Shown here: piece by piece, positions 1 to 7,790 of the stretch
How the letters are laid out: each line of letters begins with the position of its first letter
Position numbering within the stretch: position 1 is the first letter of the stretch
From: Lachnospira multipara ATCC 19207
GTDB lineage: Bacteria; Bacillota; Clostridia; Lachnospirales; Lachnospiraceae
Length of the DNA stretch: 64,000 nt
Assembly (NCBI RefSeq): GCF_000424105.1
Contig: NZ_AUJG01000002.1
Location: 186,001 to 250,000 of the forward strand
Direction of reading: 5' to 3'
Program-made: the position numbers and the translations under genes
The notes under the pieces: generated by a model
Databases searched by the model: none
What the model saw: only the letters and a program-made list of their open reading frames with translations
Told to the model about the DNA's origin: nothing

Positions 1-497
1 ACTTAGATATTGAACTTGTTGTGGATGAGGCAACAGGAATTAAGGTTCCAAGCTCAGCAATGACAACAAAGGATTTCTATGTACTTCCAACTAGCTATTT
101 AACTTCAAGTGGTAATGAAAATGGATATCTAATTAGCTATGAAGAAAATGGGGAGACTAAAAAGACCTTTATTAAAGTAGCTAGATATTATACAGAGGAC
201 AACGACACAACGGATACTAGTGATGACTACATTTACGTAGATCCAAATCTGTTCCCGTCAGATTCCTTTGTCTTAATAAAAGAGGATAGTAAAGAAACCT
301 ATTCTGATATAAAGACAGCATCACTTAATGGTGTTTACTGCGTAAATTCTGGCTTTACAGAATTTAAGGTAGGAAATATTTTGAAGAAGAACGACGAGTA
401 TTGTATCCTAGAAAACAATGCTACAAAAGGCGTTGAACTCTACGATAGAATTTTACTTGACGCAAAGAAATACAGCGAAGGTGAGCTGATATATTAA
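1..497 (+). CDS. HlyD-like efflux adaptor, C-terminal fragment
   Basis: The reading frame is already open at base 3, so the start lies outside the window and only about the last 164 residues are seen. The fragment ends in Leu-Ile-Tyr after an Asp-Ala-Lys segment. Phrases such as a Leu-Asp-Ile-Glu-Leu-Val-Val beginning followed by Ile-Lys-Val-Pro-Ser-Ser-Ala match my memory of the HlyD-family periplasmic adaptor-like protein that often precedes pipY-sepF in Lachnospiraceae. In that family such proteins are membrane-anchored and thought to work with exporters. No membrane segment lies in this part. The identification rests on recall and gene order, not on a domain signature visible here. Confidence 0.65.
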   Translation, partial: LDIELVVDEATGIKVPSSAMTTKDFYVLPTSYLTSSGNENGYLISYEENGETKKTFIKVARYYTEDNDTTDTSDDYIYVDPNLFPSDSFVLIKEDSKETYSDIKTASLNGVYCVNSGFTEFKVGNILKKNDEYCILENNATKGVELYDRILLDAKKYSEGELIY

Positions 498-498
498 T

Positions 499-643
499 TG
501 TCGCAATCAGCTTTGCTGATTACGACCTAGCGTCGCGCTGCGCGAAGCGCATCTCATGCGCGATGTTCCCCCCTGTCGCAATCAGCTTTGCTGATTACGA
601 CCTAGCGTCGCGCCGCGCGAAGCGCGTCTCATGCGCGATGTTC
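499..643 (+). repeat. Two tandem copies of a 70-bp GC-rich structured repeat
   Basis: Copy 1 is 499-568 and copy 2 is 574-643, so the period is 75 bases. They differ at two positions only. Each copy holds a hairpin (arms AATCAGC and GCTGATT, loop TTT, lengthened by GTCG and CGAC) and a second one (CGCGC, loop GAA, GCGCG in copy 2) enclosed by an outer helix of GCGTCGCGC with GCGCGATGT. The two differences are the two partners of one stem pair: C614-G626 in copy 2 is T539-A551 in copy 1. The GC content is far above the flanking DNA. The element lies just 3' of the adaptor gene and ahead of pipY. Confidence 0.85.
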
Positions 644-669
644 AATGGTAAATGTAAAAAGGAGTAATT

Positions 670-1362
670 ATGGTAGTTGAAAATTACAAGGAAGTTTTAG
701 AAAACGTTAAAAAGGCCGCCCTTAAGGCCGGCAGAGACCCTAAAGACATTACTGTTTTAGCGGTCAGCAAAACAAAGCCAAATGAAATGATAGAAGAATT
801 ATATAACGAAGGCGTTAGAGAATTTGGCGAAAATTATGTCCAGGAACTTGCAACAAAAATGGAAACTCTACCTAAAGATATCCAATGGCATATGATTGGA
901 CATTTGCAAAGAAATAAGATTAAATACATCATTGAAAATGTTAAAATGATCCATTCAGTAGATTCCCTTAGACTTGCTAAGGCAATCAGTGATGAAGCCG
1001 TTAAAAGAGGCGTAAATATGGACATTTTACTTGAAGTTAATGTGGCTCTTGAGGAAAATAAATTTGGTTTTAAAGTAGAAGAGGTTGAAGAGGCACTTAA
1101 AGAAATTGCAAAATTGCCTAATATCTGCGTAAAAGGCTTAATGACAAGTGCTCCATACGTTAGCAACGCAGAAGAAAATCGACAATATTTTAAAAGACTA
1201 AATAAATTATTAGTTGACATCAATGATAAAAACATAGATAATGTTAGTATGAGCGTTCTTTCAATGGGGATGACTAACGATTATTTGGTAGCCATTGAAG
1301 AAGGTGCGACTCATGTAAGAGTTGGCACAGCAATTTTTGGTGAGAGAAACTATAATAAATAG
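670..1362 (+). CDS. pipY: PLP homeostasis protein, YggS/PipY family
   Basis: This 230-residue protein has the length and motifs of the YggS/PipY/PROSC family, a single-domain alanine-racemase-like barrel that carries pyridoxal 5'-phosphate and keeps free PLP in balance; family members have no well-established enzymatic reaction. The PLP lysine is expected at Lys34 in the Ala-Val-Ser-Lys-Thr-Lys motif, and the family signature Trp-His-x-Ile-Gly-His-Leu-Gln-x-Asn-Lys is at about 73-83. The ATG at 670 follows an AAGGAG at about 658. sepF follows in the same direction, a pairing conserved across Firmicutes and cyanobacteria. Confidence 0.95.
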   Translation: MVVENYKEVLENVKKAALKAGRDPKDITVLAVSKTKPNEMIEELYNEGVREFGENYVQELATKMETLPKDIQWHMIGHLQRNKIKYIIENVKMIHSVDSLRLAKAISDEAVKRGVNMDILLEVNVALEENKFGFKVEEVEEALKEIAKLPNICVKGLMTSAPYVSNAEENRQYFKRLNKLLVDINDKNIDNVSMSVLSMGMTNDYLVAIEEGATHVRVGTAIFGERNYNK

Positions 1363-1429
1363 TTTATGTATTTTATGGACAGAATTTTATATTGCTGTGG
1401 AAAATCGATTGGGAATAAGGAGAAGAAAA

Positions 1430-1981
1430 ATGGGAGCAATAGATAAGATTACAGATTTTTTCAAATTTAACGAAGAAGACGACTACGAGGATATCGAAGA
1501 AGAAGGATATGATGATTTAGAAGAAGACTACGAAGAAGATGAAGAAACAACTAATGACAGAAGAAACATCTTCGGTGGTAAGAAGAACGATACTGATTCA
1601 GTTTCAGTTCCAGAAAGACCAAAGTCAAGTCAGTCTCGTACTAAGATTGTACCTATTAAGACACAGACTCCAAAGGAATTAGAGGTTGTTGTTATTAGAC
1701 CTCAGTCTATGGAAGATGCTAAGGAAATTACAGATACTTTACTTTACGGTAAAGCTGTTGTTCTTAATTTAGAAGGTATTCACGTTGAGATAGCTCAGAG
1801 AATTATTGATTATTCTGCTGGTTCAACATACGCAATCAGAGGTAACTTACAGAAGATTACTAACTTTATCTTCCTTGTAACACCTCCTAATGTAGATATT
1901 TCAGGTGACATTCCTGAATTAGTTGGTGGCGGAATTGATTTAGCAGGTGTTAAGTCTAAGTCTGATATTAGTCAGTTATAA
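1430..1981 (+). CDS. sepF: Cell division protein SepF
   Basis: SepF bundles FtsZ filaments and tethers them to the membrane at the division site. The 183-residue product starts with a short amphipathic segment (residues 1-13) that in the family binds membrane, then a very acidic stretch (about 15-45) and a polar linker. The SepF core (about 85-175) starts at Glu-Leu-Glu-Val-Val-Val-Ile-Arg-Pro and contains Val-Val-Leu-Asn-Leu-Glu and a Tyr-Ala-Ile-Arg-Gly-Asn-like segment. The ATG at 1430 is chosen because AAGGAG at 1417-1422 precedes it by seven bases; an upstream in-frame start would overlap pipY and lacks such a site. A terminator follows the stop. Confidence 0.95.
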   Translation: MGAIDKITDFFKFNEEDDYEDIEEEGYDDLEEDYEEDEETTNDRRNIFGGKKNDTDSVSVPERPKSSQSRTKIVPIKTQTPKELEVVVIRPQSMEDAKEITDTLLYGKAVVLNLEGIHVEIAQRIIDYSAGSTYAIRGNLQKITNFIFLVTPPNVDISGDIPELVGGGIDLAGVKSKSDISQL

Positions 1982-1992
1982 TTAAAGATTTT

Positions 1993-2024
1993 GCCATCTA
2001 AGCGCTAGCTTAGGTGGCTTTTTT
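1993..2024 (+). terminator. Intrinsic terminator after sepF
   Basis: An imperfect 11-bp hairpin (GCCATCTAAGC with GCTTAGGTGGC, loop GCTA) is followed by six T residues. It ends only 28 bases before the aroB start, which leaves no room for a normal promoter between the two. Confidence 0.85.
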
Positions 2025-2052
2025 AGTAGTAAGTGTGTTTTGTGGAGGAATT

Positions 2053-3141
2053 ATGAGTAAGTGTATTAATGTAAAATATGAGGAAAAGCCTTGTTATGAT
2101 ATTGTAATTGAGAAGGATTTTTCTAAGCTAGCAGAAAGCTTTAATAAGCTTGGTGTTAAGGATAGAAAGATCTGTATCGTAACAGATTCTAATGTTGGTC
2201 CTATTTATGCAAATGAAGTGAAGGCCGAGCTTGAAAAGACAGGCAATAAGGTTTTTGTCTATACATTTGAAGCAGGAGAGGACAATAAGACTCTTTCTAC
2301 AGTTCAGGATGTTTATGAATTTTTAATACAGAACAAATTCGATAGAAAGGATATGCTTGCGGCTCTAGGTGGCGGTGTTGTTGGAGATTTAACAGGTTAT
2401 ACTGCAGCAACTTACCTTAGAGGGGTAAATTTTATTCAAATTCCAACTTCTCTATTAGCACAAGTAGATTCTAGTATCGGTGGAAAAACTGGCGTAGATT
2501 TTAGAGGTTATAAGAACATGGTTGGGGCTTTTCATATGCCTAAACTTGTATATATGAATATGGGTTGTCTTAAGTCTTTATCTAAGAGACTCTTTAATTC
2601 TGGCTTTGGCGAGATTATTAAGCATGGTCTTATTAAGGATAAGGAATACTATCACTGGTTAAAGGATGAATATAAGGCAATTACTAGCCTTGATTTTGAT
2701 GCTCTTGAACATATGATTTATGTGAGCTGTAATATTAAAAGAGAAGTGGTTGAAAAAGATCCAAAGGAACAGGGAGATAGAGCCCTACTTAACTTTGGTC
2801 ATACACTTGGTCATGCCATTGAGAAACTACTTAACTTTAGTATGTATCATGGCGAATGTGTAGTGTTAGGTATGGTTGCAGCACTAGACATTTCTCTTAG
2901 AAGAGCTAAAATTACAGAGGAAGAGTATAATGAAGCTATTGAGATGTTTAAGCTCTATGAATTCCCTGTAACTTGTAAGGGAGTTTTAGCTGAGGATGTA
3001 ATTAAGGCTTCTAAAAATGATAAAAAGGCAGACGCTGGTAAGATTAAGTTCATTTTACTTGATTCTATTGGAGATGCCATAATTGATAAGACTGTTTCAG
3101 ATGATGAAATGAGACAGGCTTTAAAAAGAGTTTTAGAATAA
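2053..3141 (+). CDS. aroB: 3-dehydroquinate synthase
   Basis: AroB makes 3-dehydroquinate from DAHP, the second step of the shikimate pathway; the DAHP synthase for step one is encoded at 38305-39333. The 362-residue protein has the NAD-binding Gly-Gly-Gly-Val-Val-Gly-Asp at 106-112, the Gly-Gly-Lys-Thr-Gly-Val-Asp segment at about 143-149, and the expected metal ligands Glu187, His250 (in Asn-Phe-Gly-His-Thr-Leu-Gly-His) and His266. The ATG at 2053 is preceded by GGAGG at 2044-2048. An earlier in-frame start at 2014 falls within the terminator of sepF and is unlikely. lspA and rluD follow closely. Confidence 0.96.
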   Translation: MSKCINVKYEEKPCYDIVIEKDFSKLAESFNKLGVKDRKICIVTDSNVGPIYANEVKAELEKTGNKVFVYTFEAGEDNKTLSTVQDVYEFLIQNKFDRKDMLAALGGGVVGDLTGYTAATYLRGVNFIQIPTSLLAQVDSSIGGKTGVDFRGYKNMVGAFHMPKLVYMNMGCLKSLSKRLFNSGFGEIIKHGLIKDKEYYHWLKDEYKAITSLDFDALEHMIYVSCNIKREVVEKDPKEQGDRALLNFGHTLGHAIEKLLNFSMYHGECVVLGMVAALDISLRRAKITEEEYNEAIEMFKLYEFPVTCKGVLAEDVIKASKNDKKADAGKIKFILLDSIGDAIIDKTVSDDEMRQALKRVLE

Positions 3142-3178
3142 AATTTATCAGACTCTTTTAAAAAATGGGAAGGGAAAT

Positions 3179-3703
3179 TTGAAGTTTTTTATGAAAAAAA
3201 GTGTTAGATTAATTATATTTTTACTTGCAAGCGCATTACTAGTTGAGCTTGATCAGATTACAAAGATTATTGCAAGAGCTAATCTTGAGGGTAAGTCAGA
3301 GGGTTTTTCTATAATTCCTGGAGTTTTGAAATTATTTTACCTAGAAAATCAGGGAGCGGCTTGGGGAATCTTAAATGGCAAGCTTAATTTCTTTATTGTA
3401 CTTACTTGCCTTATTGTATTAGTACTTGTTTATATAGTAATTAAGATGCCAGCAGATAAGAAATATAATTATCTCTTTTTTACAATAATCTTTTTAACAA
3501 GCGGAGCAATCGGAAACTTTATTGATAGAATTAGATTGTCTTACGTTAGAGATTTTATTTATTTTGAATTAATTGATTTCCCTGTATTTAACGTAGCTGA
3601 TATTTATGTTACTTTATCGGTTATTGCCTTGATTATCCTTATTTTCTTTGTTTACAAGGATGAGGATTTTGCATTTTTATCAAGAAAAAGGGAATCTAAC
3701 TAA
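3179..3703 (+). CDS. lspA: Prolipoprotein signal peptidase (signal peptidase II)
   Basis: LspA cleaves the signal peptide of lipid-modified prolipoproteins in the cytoplasmic membrane. The 174-residue protein has four hydrophobic segments (about 9-23, 70-90, 97-113 and 142-158). The two catalytic aspartates are Asp116 in Gly-Asn-Phe-Ile-Asp-Arg and Asp141 in Phe-Asn-Val-Ala-Asp. I chose the TTG at 3179 because GGGAAGGG ends about four bases upstream; the ATG at 3191 is in frame but sits 16 bases from that site. It lies 37 bases after aroB and 18 before rluD, so the three are likely cotranscribed. Confidence 0.94.
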   Translation: MKFFMKKSVRLIIFLLASALLVELDQITKIIARANLEGKSEGFSIIPGVLKLFYLENQGAAWGILNGKLNFFIVLTCLIVLVLVYIVIKMPADKKYNYLFFTIIFLTSGAIGNFIDRIRLSYVRDFIYFELIDFPVFNVADIYVTLSVIALIILIFFVYKDEDFAFLSRKRESN

Positions 3704-3721
3704 TAATTTTTTGAGGTGCAA

Positions 3722-4753
3722 ATGTTAGATAATTTAGACGCAAATAAAAACGATGAAATAATGGCTTCTATGACAGAGAACATGAATGATGCTGTGATGG
3801 ATGAGCTAGATTTAGAGGATGAGGACTCTTTTGAGAAGGAGATTTGCCTTAAAACTGAGAGTCAGGATAAGGGGACTCGTATTGATAAATACATTTCCTC
3901 AAAGCTAACTGACTTTTCCCGTTCTAGAATTCAAAAATCTATTGAAGAGGATAATATCTTAGTGGATGGAGCAAGCATTAAGGCTAACTATAAGCTTAAG
4001 GGCGGGGAAAACATTTTAGTAAGGATCCCTAAGCTTGTGGTGCCAGAAATTGTGGCGCAAGACATTCCACTTGATATAGTTTATGAGGATGATGATTTAA
4101 TCCTTATTAATAAGCCAAAGGGTATGGTTGTGCATCCTGCGGCAGGTCATTACGACAACACTATGGTCAATGCCCTTATGTATCACTGCAAGGATAATTT
4201 ATCCGGCATCAACGGGGTTTTAAGACCTGGTATTGTTCATAGAATTGACATGAACACAACGGGAATTATTGTTGCTTGTAAAAATGATTTTTCCCACAAT
4301 TTTATAGCTAGTCAGTTGGCGGTTCATTCTATAACTAGAAAGTATTATGCCATTTGCCTAAATTCCTTTAAAGAGAAAGAGGGTACAGTAGATGCGCCTA
4401 TTGGCAGAAATCCTAACGATAGAAAGAAGATGGCTATTGATAGAAAGAATGGCAAGAGAGCTGTTACTCACTACAAAGTTTTAGAAAACTTTGGAAAATA
4501 TGCCTTTATCGAGTGTCAGCTTGAAACCGGCAGAACTCACCAGATTAGAGTGCATATGGCAAGTATCGGGCATCCTCTTTTAGGAGATGATGTATATTCA
4601 AGGGCTAAGTCCAATTTCAAATTGCAGGGCCAGACTTTGCATGCTGGAGTTCTTGGCTTTATACATCCTCGTACAAAAGAATATGTGGAGTTTAGCGCGG
4701 AATTGCCAGATTATTTTAAGGAACTATTAGAGAAATTAAGAAAGTCAAGTTAA
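3722..4753 (+). CDS. rluD: RluA/RluD-family pseudouridine synthase
   Basis: This enzyme converts uridines in 23S rRNA to pseudouridine. The 343-residue protein has an N-terminal S4 RNA-binding domain (about 50-100) and a catalytic domain with His-Arg-Ile-Asp at 173-176, where Asp176 is the catalytic residue, and a later Gly-Arg-Thr-His-Gln-Ile-Arg-Val-His motif. About 45 acidic N-terminal residues precede the S4 domain and are longer than usual. The ATG at 3722 is five bases after GAGG; a GTG at 3716 overlaps that site and is rejected. Location next to lspA matches the Bacillus ylyB arrangement, so the exact target uridines are not settled. Confidence 0.9.
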   Translation: MLDNLDANKNDEIMASMTENMNDAVMDELDLEDEDSFEKEICLKTESQDKGTRIDKYISSKLTDFSRSRIQKSIEEDNILVDGASIKANYKLKGGENILVRIPKLVVPEIVAQDIPLDIVYEDDDLILINKPKGMVVHPAAGHYDNTMVNALMYHCKDNLSGINGVLRPGIVHRIDMNTTGIIVACKNDFSHNFIASQLAVHSITRKYYAICLNSFKEKEGTVDAPIGRNPNDRKKMAIDRKNGKRAVTHYKVLENFGKYAFIECQLETGRTHQIRVHMASIGHPLLGDDVYSRAKSNFKLQGQTLHAGVLGFIHPRTKEYVEFSAELPDYFKELLEKLRKSS

Positions 4754-4821
4754 CTAAGAAAAAGCGTTTTTAGGGGATTGCTTATATTGCTTTTAAAATA
4801 TATCTAACTTTGGAGGTCATC

Positions 4822-5349
4822 ATGAGACGTAGAGAATATATTGATTTGATTTTAAATGGCATTTCCGATAGTTTTGACATTTACCATAACTATTGGTTTA
4901 AGGACAGGAAATTCGTGGTCTATGCATATAATTACGATCGCAAGAATAAATTTGAGACAGCTAAGGATGCGAAATTATGGGACTCGAAAAGCTATGAACA
5001 TCTTTTCTTTATAAATTGCGATGATTTAGACCCAGAGAAGTTTAAGGAGCTTTATCAGTGGACTATTGATAATATTGAGCCACATTTCGTCCGTGGAGAT
5101 AAAAGATGGCCACAAAAGAATCACATGTGTAGCTACATTTCCTTTATTATAATTACCAAGAATCCTATTACTTATGAGGTTTCGCAGCTTATTAAGAAGA
5201 GTAATTTTAAGAAGAATTATCTATTTGGAGCTAGAGGTTTTTCAAATATTAGGATTGCAGTAATTACGCCAAGTACAAAGGAAATTACAGTTAATAAGTT
5301 TGGGGCAAAGATAGGAAATTTCCTATCGGAATTGTTGCCTAATGAATAA
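4822..5349 (+). CDS. Conserved-looking protein of unknown function
   Basis: I do not recognise this 175-residue protein. It starts Met-Arg-Arg-Arg-Glu-Tyr, is rich in aromatic residues and Lys, and has no signal peptide, membrane segment or familiar catalytic motif, so it is probably cytosolic. The middle contains a Lys-Asn-His-Met-Cys-Ser-Tyr segment and the C-terminal half reads like an alpha/beta fold (Phe-Ile-Ile-Ile-Thr; Ile-Ala-Val-Ile-Thr-Pro). The ATG at 4822 follows GGAGG at 4812-4816. It is 68 bases after rluD and 81 before the kinase-like gene. A small regulator or a nucleotide-related protein are both possible and untested. Confidence 0.8.
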   Translation: MRRREYIDLILNGISDSFDIYHNYWFKDRKFVVYAYNYDRKNKFETAKDAKLWDSKSYEHLFFINCDDLDPEKFKELYQWTIDNIEPHFVRGDKRWPQKNHMCSYISFIIITKNPITYEVSQLIKKSNFKKNYLFGARGFSNIRIAVITPSTKEITVNKFGAKIGNFLSELLPNE

Positions 5350-5430
5350 GATAAATGTTATAATAATTATATAAATTTTTGTTCATTCATATAGCGATGA
5401 TTTTAAAAATTGTTCAAGGGGGTATGAATT

Positions 5431-6057
5431 ATGAATGAGAGAACTGTTATAACAATTGGCAGAGAATTTGGTAGTGGCGGTCATGAAGTAGGTATGAAGC
5501 TTGCTGCTAAACTAGGCATTAAGTGCTATGACAAGGAATTATTATCTGAGGCAGCTAAGGCAAGTGGCATAGCAGAAGAGCTTTTTTCAGCTCAGGATGA
5601 GAAGCCAACAAGTAGTTTCTTATATTCATTAGTCATGGATACTTATTCTCTTGGATATACTAATGCATATATGGACATGCCTATTAATCACAAGGTTTTC
5701 CTTGCTCAGTTCGATGCCATTAAGAAAATCGCTGCAAGAGAGTCTTGCGTAATCGTTGGTCGTTGTGCAGATTACGCCCTCGAGGACAATCCATTTGCAG
5801 TAAATGTCTTTATTAAGGCACCTCTTGAAAAGAGAGTGGAGAGAATCAAGAGAATCTATGAGCTAAACGATAACAAGGCAGCTGACTTCATTCAGAAGAC
5901 AGATAAGAAGAGAGCTAGCTATTATAACTACTATTCTAGTAAGAGATGGGGCGAGGCTAAGAGCTACAACCTTTGCATTGATACTGGAGATGTAGGAATA
6001 GAGGGCGCTATCGAGCTCATATTAAATTATGTAGAATTAAAGGAAAAGAATTTGTAG
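5431..6057 (+). CDS. Cytidylate kinase-like P-loop protein
   Basis: The 208-residue protein begins with Ile-Thr-Ile-Gly-Arg-Glu-Phe-Gly-Ser-Gly-Gly-His (residues 7-18), a variant P-loop typical of the cytidylate-kinase-like family rather than of true Cmk. Later parts include a Cys-Val-Ile-Val-Gly-Arg-Cys-Ala-Asp-Tyr segment (about 106-115) and a Lys-Arg-Val-Glu-Arg-Ile-Lys-Arg lid-like segment. The family is presumed to bind nucleotides; a substrate is not established. The ATG at 5431 follows AAGGGGG. An extended -10 (TGTTATAAT, -10 at 5359-5364) lies upstream. The next gene starts five bases after the stop, so the two form a unit. Confidence 0.88.
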   Translation: MNERTVITIGREFGSGGHEVGMKLAAKLGIKCYDKELLSEAAKASGIAEELFSAQDEKPTSSFLYSLVMDTYSLGYTNAYMDMPINHKVFLAQFDAIKKIAARESCVIVGRCADYALEDNPFAVNVFIKAPLEKRVERIKRIYELNDNKAADFIQKTDKKRASYYNYYSSKRWGEAKSYNLCIDTGDVGIEGAIELILNYVELKEKNL

Positions 6058-6062
6058 TATTT

Positions 6063-6782
6063 ATGTTGGATAATGGATTTAAAGGAAAGAAGAAATATGA
6101 TTTTGGAAAATGGATCACTGGAGGAAATTCAAAGATTTATCTGATCTTAATGATAGTAGTATTTGTCTTTTTGCTTTTTGCCCTAAAGACAGTTATTAAG
6201 ATGCATCAGGATAATATTGATAATGAGAATGGTGAAGCAACAAGCGAGGATGTAAATAACGACATCACAGAAGAAGCTACAGAGAGCGAGTCTAACTATG
6301 TTGCAACTAATATGTCTTATTGCATTAAGATTAATAAATCTCAGAATTTTGCAGTTATTTACCAAATGGATGAAAATCAAGAATACACTATAGTTGTTAA
6401 GGCATTTAAGGTTTCAGTAAGTGAAGACGCAAGTGTAGGTGAGACTTTCATTTCCCGTAAGGCTTTATGGTGGAAAGTTTCTGATACTTCATATTGCCGT
6501 TATGCTTCTAAATTGGACAATTCAGAGGTTTTATATTCAGCAGCATATTACTACAATGAAACAGATAATTCTTTAAATAAGAATTCTTATAATAATATTG
6601 GAAATGCGTCTCTAGACGGCTCAATTCACATGACCGTTAGCAATGCTAAGTGGATTTATGAAAATTGTGGCATCAACACACCAGTCTATATCCTTGATAA
6701 TTTCGATTTGGACGAGGGCGTGACTCTAGAGGAGTTTGAAACAATAAGTTCAGGCTATCGCGACCCAACAGATACAAAGTAA
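6063..6782 (+). CDS. Membrane-anchored protein of unknown function
   Basis: I do not recognise this 239-residue protein. Residues about 27-45 form one strongly hydrophobic segment after a Lys-rich N-terminus, which predicts a single signal anchor with the remainder outside. An acidic, Glu/Asp/Asn/Thr-rich linker (about 50-80) leads to a roughly 150-residue domain with many Tyr and Ser (Trp-Lys-Val-Ser-Asp-Thr-Ser-Tyr-Cys; Asp-Gly-Ser-Ile-His-Met-Thr-Val). The Gly-Ser-Ile-His-Met segment faintly recalls L,D-transpeptidase folds, but I see no full His-Gly / Cys-x-Arg signature and do not call it one. It starts five bases after the kinase-like gene and is followed by a palindromic repeat and a terminator. 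Confidence 0.8.
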   Translation: MLDNGFKGKKKYDFGKWITGGNSKIYLILMIVVFVFLLFALKTVIKMHQDNIDNENGEATSEDVNNDITEEATESESNYVATNMSYCIKINKSQNFAVIYQMDENQEYTIVVKAFKVSVSEDASVGETFISRKALWWKVSDTSYCRYASKLDNSEVLYSAAYYYNETDNSLNKNSYNNIGNASLDGSIHMTVSNAKWIYENCGINTPVYILDNFDLDEGVTLEEFETISSGYRDPTDTK

Positions 6783-6792
6783 GAATGTAAGA

Positions 6793-6868
6793 TTTAACTC
6801 AGTCGGAGTACAAGCTCCGACTGAGTTAAACGCTCCGCGAGGATGCGCACGGATTCGGGTCTTGACTG
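6793..6868 (+). repeat. Palindromic repeat, long form
   Basis: A perfect 16-bp inverted repeat (arms 6793-6808 and 6815-6830, core ACTCAGTCGGAG, loop TACAAG) is followed by a GC-rich stretch and GTCTTGAC. A second copy lies at 27921-27960, where GTCTTGAC follows the palindrome directly; the extra 32 or so bases here make this the long form. No T-run follows, so the palindrome itself is not a terminator. It sits ten bases after a stop codon. Confidence 0.8.
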
Positions 6869-6895
6869 ATATAAAGATAAAATGAATAAAAGATT

Positions 6896-6952
6896 AACCG
6901 GTAGGTTTTTGAGTTACTTATATGGAGTTTAACTTAAATCTACCGGTTTTTT
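6896..6952 (+). terminator. Terminator downstream of 6063-6782
   Basis: Arms AACCGGTAG (6896-6904) and CTACCGGTT (6940-6948), prolonged by TTT/AAA, enclose a loop of about 25 bases and are followed by a T-run. Confidence 0.75.
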
Positions 6953-7016
6953 GTTGTTGTGGGTGGAGGATTATTTAGAATCTAGTGGGGTTAGATACAT
7001 TTTCCTAAAGGCGCCC

Positions 7017-7046
7017 TTTAAAGAAAGGCAGTATCTGTGCTATAAT
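7017..7046 (+). promoter_or_regulatory. Predicted promoter of the phosphatase gene
   Basis: An extended -10 (TGC followed by TATAAT at 7041-7046) lies 38 bases before the start at 7084. The -35 (about 7017-7023, TTTAAAG) is poor, as is often accepted with an extended -10. Confidence 0.5.
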
Positions 7047-7083
7047 GTGCCCTGTTAAATAAAAGAAATAGGGAAGTGTAATT

Positions 7084-7647
7084 ATGCTATATATTATTCG
7101 ACATGGAAAAACTGATTGGAATGTGGCAAAGAAGCTACAGGGCTGGACGGACATTCCACTAAATGAGCAGGGTATTAGTATGGCTCGTGAGGCGGCAAAG
7201 GAGAATAAAGAGATAGATTTTGATATATGCTTTTGTTCGCCTTTAACTAGAGCTAGACAGACTGCCGAGCTTTTCCTTGAAGGCAGGGACACTCCTATTA
7301 TTATAGATGAGCGAATCAAAGAGATGGGCTTTGGTGAATACGAGGGAATTACTAACTATTTTGAGGATAGTAGTTGCCCTGTAAATGTTTTTTTTACTTA
7401 TCCAAAGAACTATAAGGGTTCTAAAAATGGGGAATCTACTAAGGATTTACTTGCGCGAACTAAGGATTTTCTTGAAGATAAGGTCTATCCTCTTCTTAAA
7501 GAGGGTAAGAATGTCTTAATCGTTGGGCATGGCGCTGCAAATTCTAGTATCATTTGCAATTATCTTAATCGTGACGAAGACGATTTCTGGAAAGAGAGTA
7601 TTGCTAACTGCAAGCTTATTAATTTAGATGCTTTAAAGGCCAACTAA
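7084..7647 (+). CDS. Histidine phosphatase family protein
   Basis: The 187-residue protein opens with Leu-Tyr-Ile-Ile-Arg-His-Gly-Lys-Thr-Asp-Trp-Asn, the phosphohistidine signature of the phosphoglycerate-mutase-like superfamily (His7). The second Arg (Pro-Leu-Thr-Arg-Ala-Arg-Gln-Thr), the Glu in Met-Gly-Phe-Gly-Glu-Tyr-Glu-Gly and the second His (Val-Gly-His-Gly-Ala) are all present, so it should be active. The substrate cannot be told from the sequence: cofactor-dependent mutase, alpha-ribazole phosphatase and sugar-phosphate phosphatase share this pattern. It stands alone, with its own promoter, and no cobalamin genes are nearby, which argues against a CobC role. Confidence 0.93.
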   Translation: MLYIIRHGKTDWNVAKKLQGWTDIPLNEQGISMAREAAKENKEIDFDICFCSPLTRARQTAELFLEGRDTPIIIDERIKEMGFGEYEGITNYFEDSSCPVNVFFTYPKNYKGSKNGESTKDLLARTKDFLEDKVYPLLKEGKNVLIVGHGAANSSIICNYLNRDEDDFWKESIANCKLINLDALKAN

Positions 7648-7681
7648 GGGGCTAATATTATTTAAGCAAAAATGTTATTAT

Positions 7682-7696
7682 TGATAAACTTTATCA
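7682..7696 (+). promoter_or_regulatory. Fur-box-like 7-1-7 palindrome
   Basis: TGATAAA-C-TTTATCA is a perfect 7-1-7 inverted repeat agreeing at 12 of 14 defined positions with the classical Fur consensus. Related ATTGATAA words are at 7709-7716 and, inverted, at 7804-7811 inside the promoter spacer. Confidence 0.5.
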
Positions 7697-7790
7697 TATT
7701 TTAATTCCATTGATAATAAAGGGTAAATATGAATAAAGCCTTGATTTTACTGTATTTTTTGTGTTTTTTTCAGAAATTTGCAATTTTGTA

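Noticed and set aside
499-643. CRISPR array
   Set aside because: Only two 70-base copies with a five-base gap, no spacers and no cas genes.
834-1235. 133-codon open frame on the minus strand inside pipY
   Set aside because: It is the shadow of pipY, with no ribosome-binding site or recognisable product.
6862-6890. Promoter starting at TTGACT in the long palindromic repeat
   Set aside because: No acceptable -10 at 16-18 bases, and a terminator follows.
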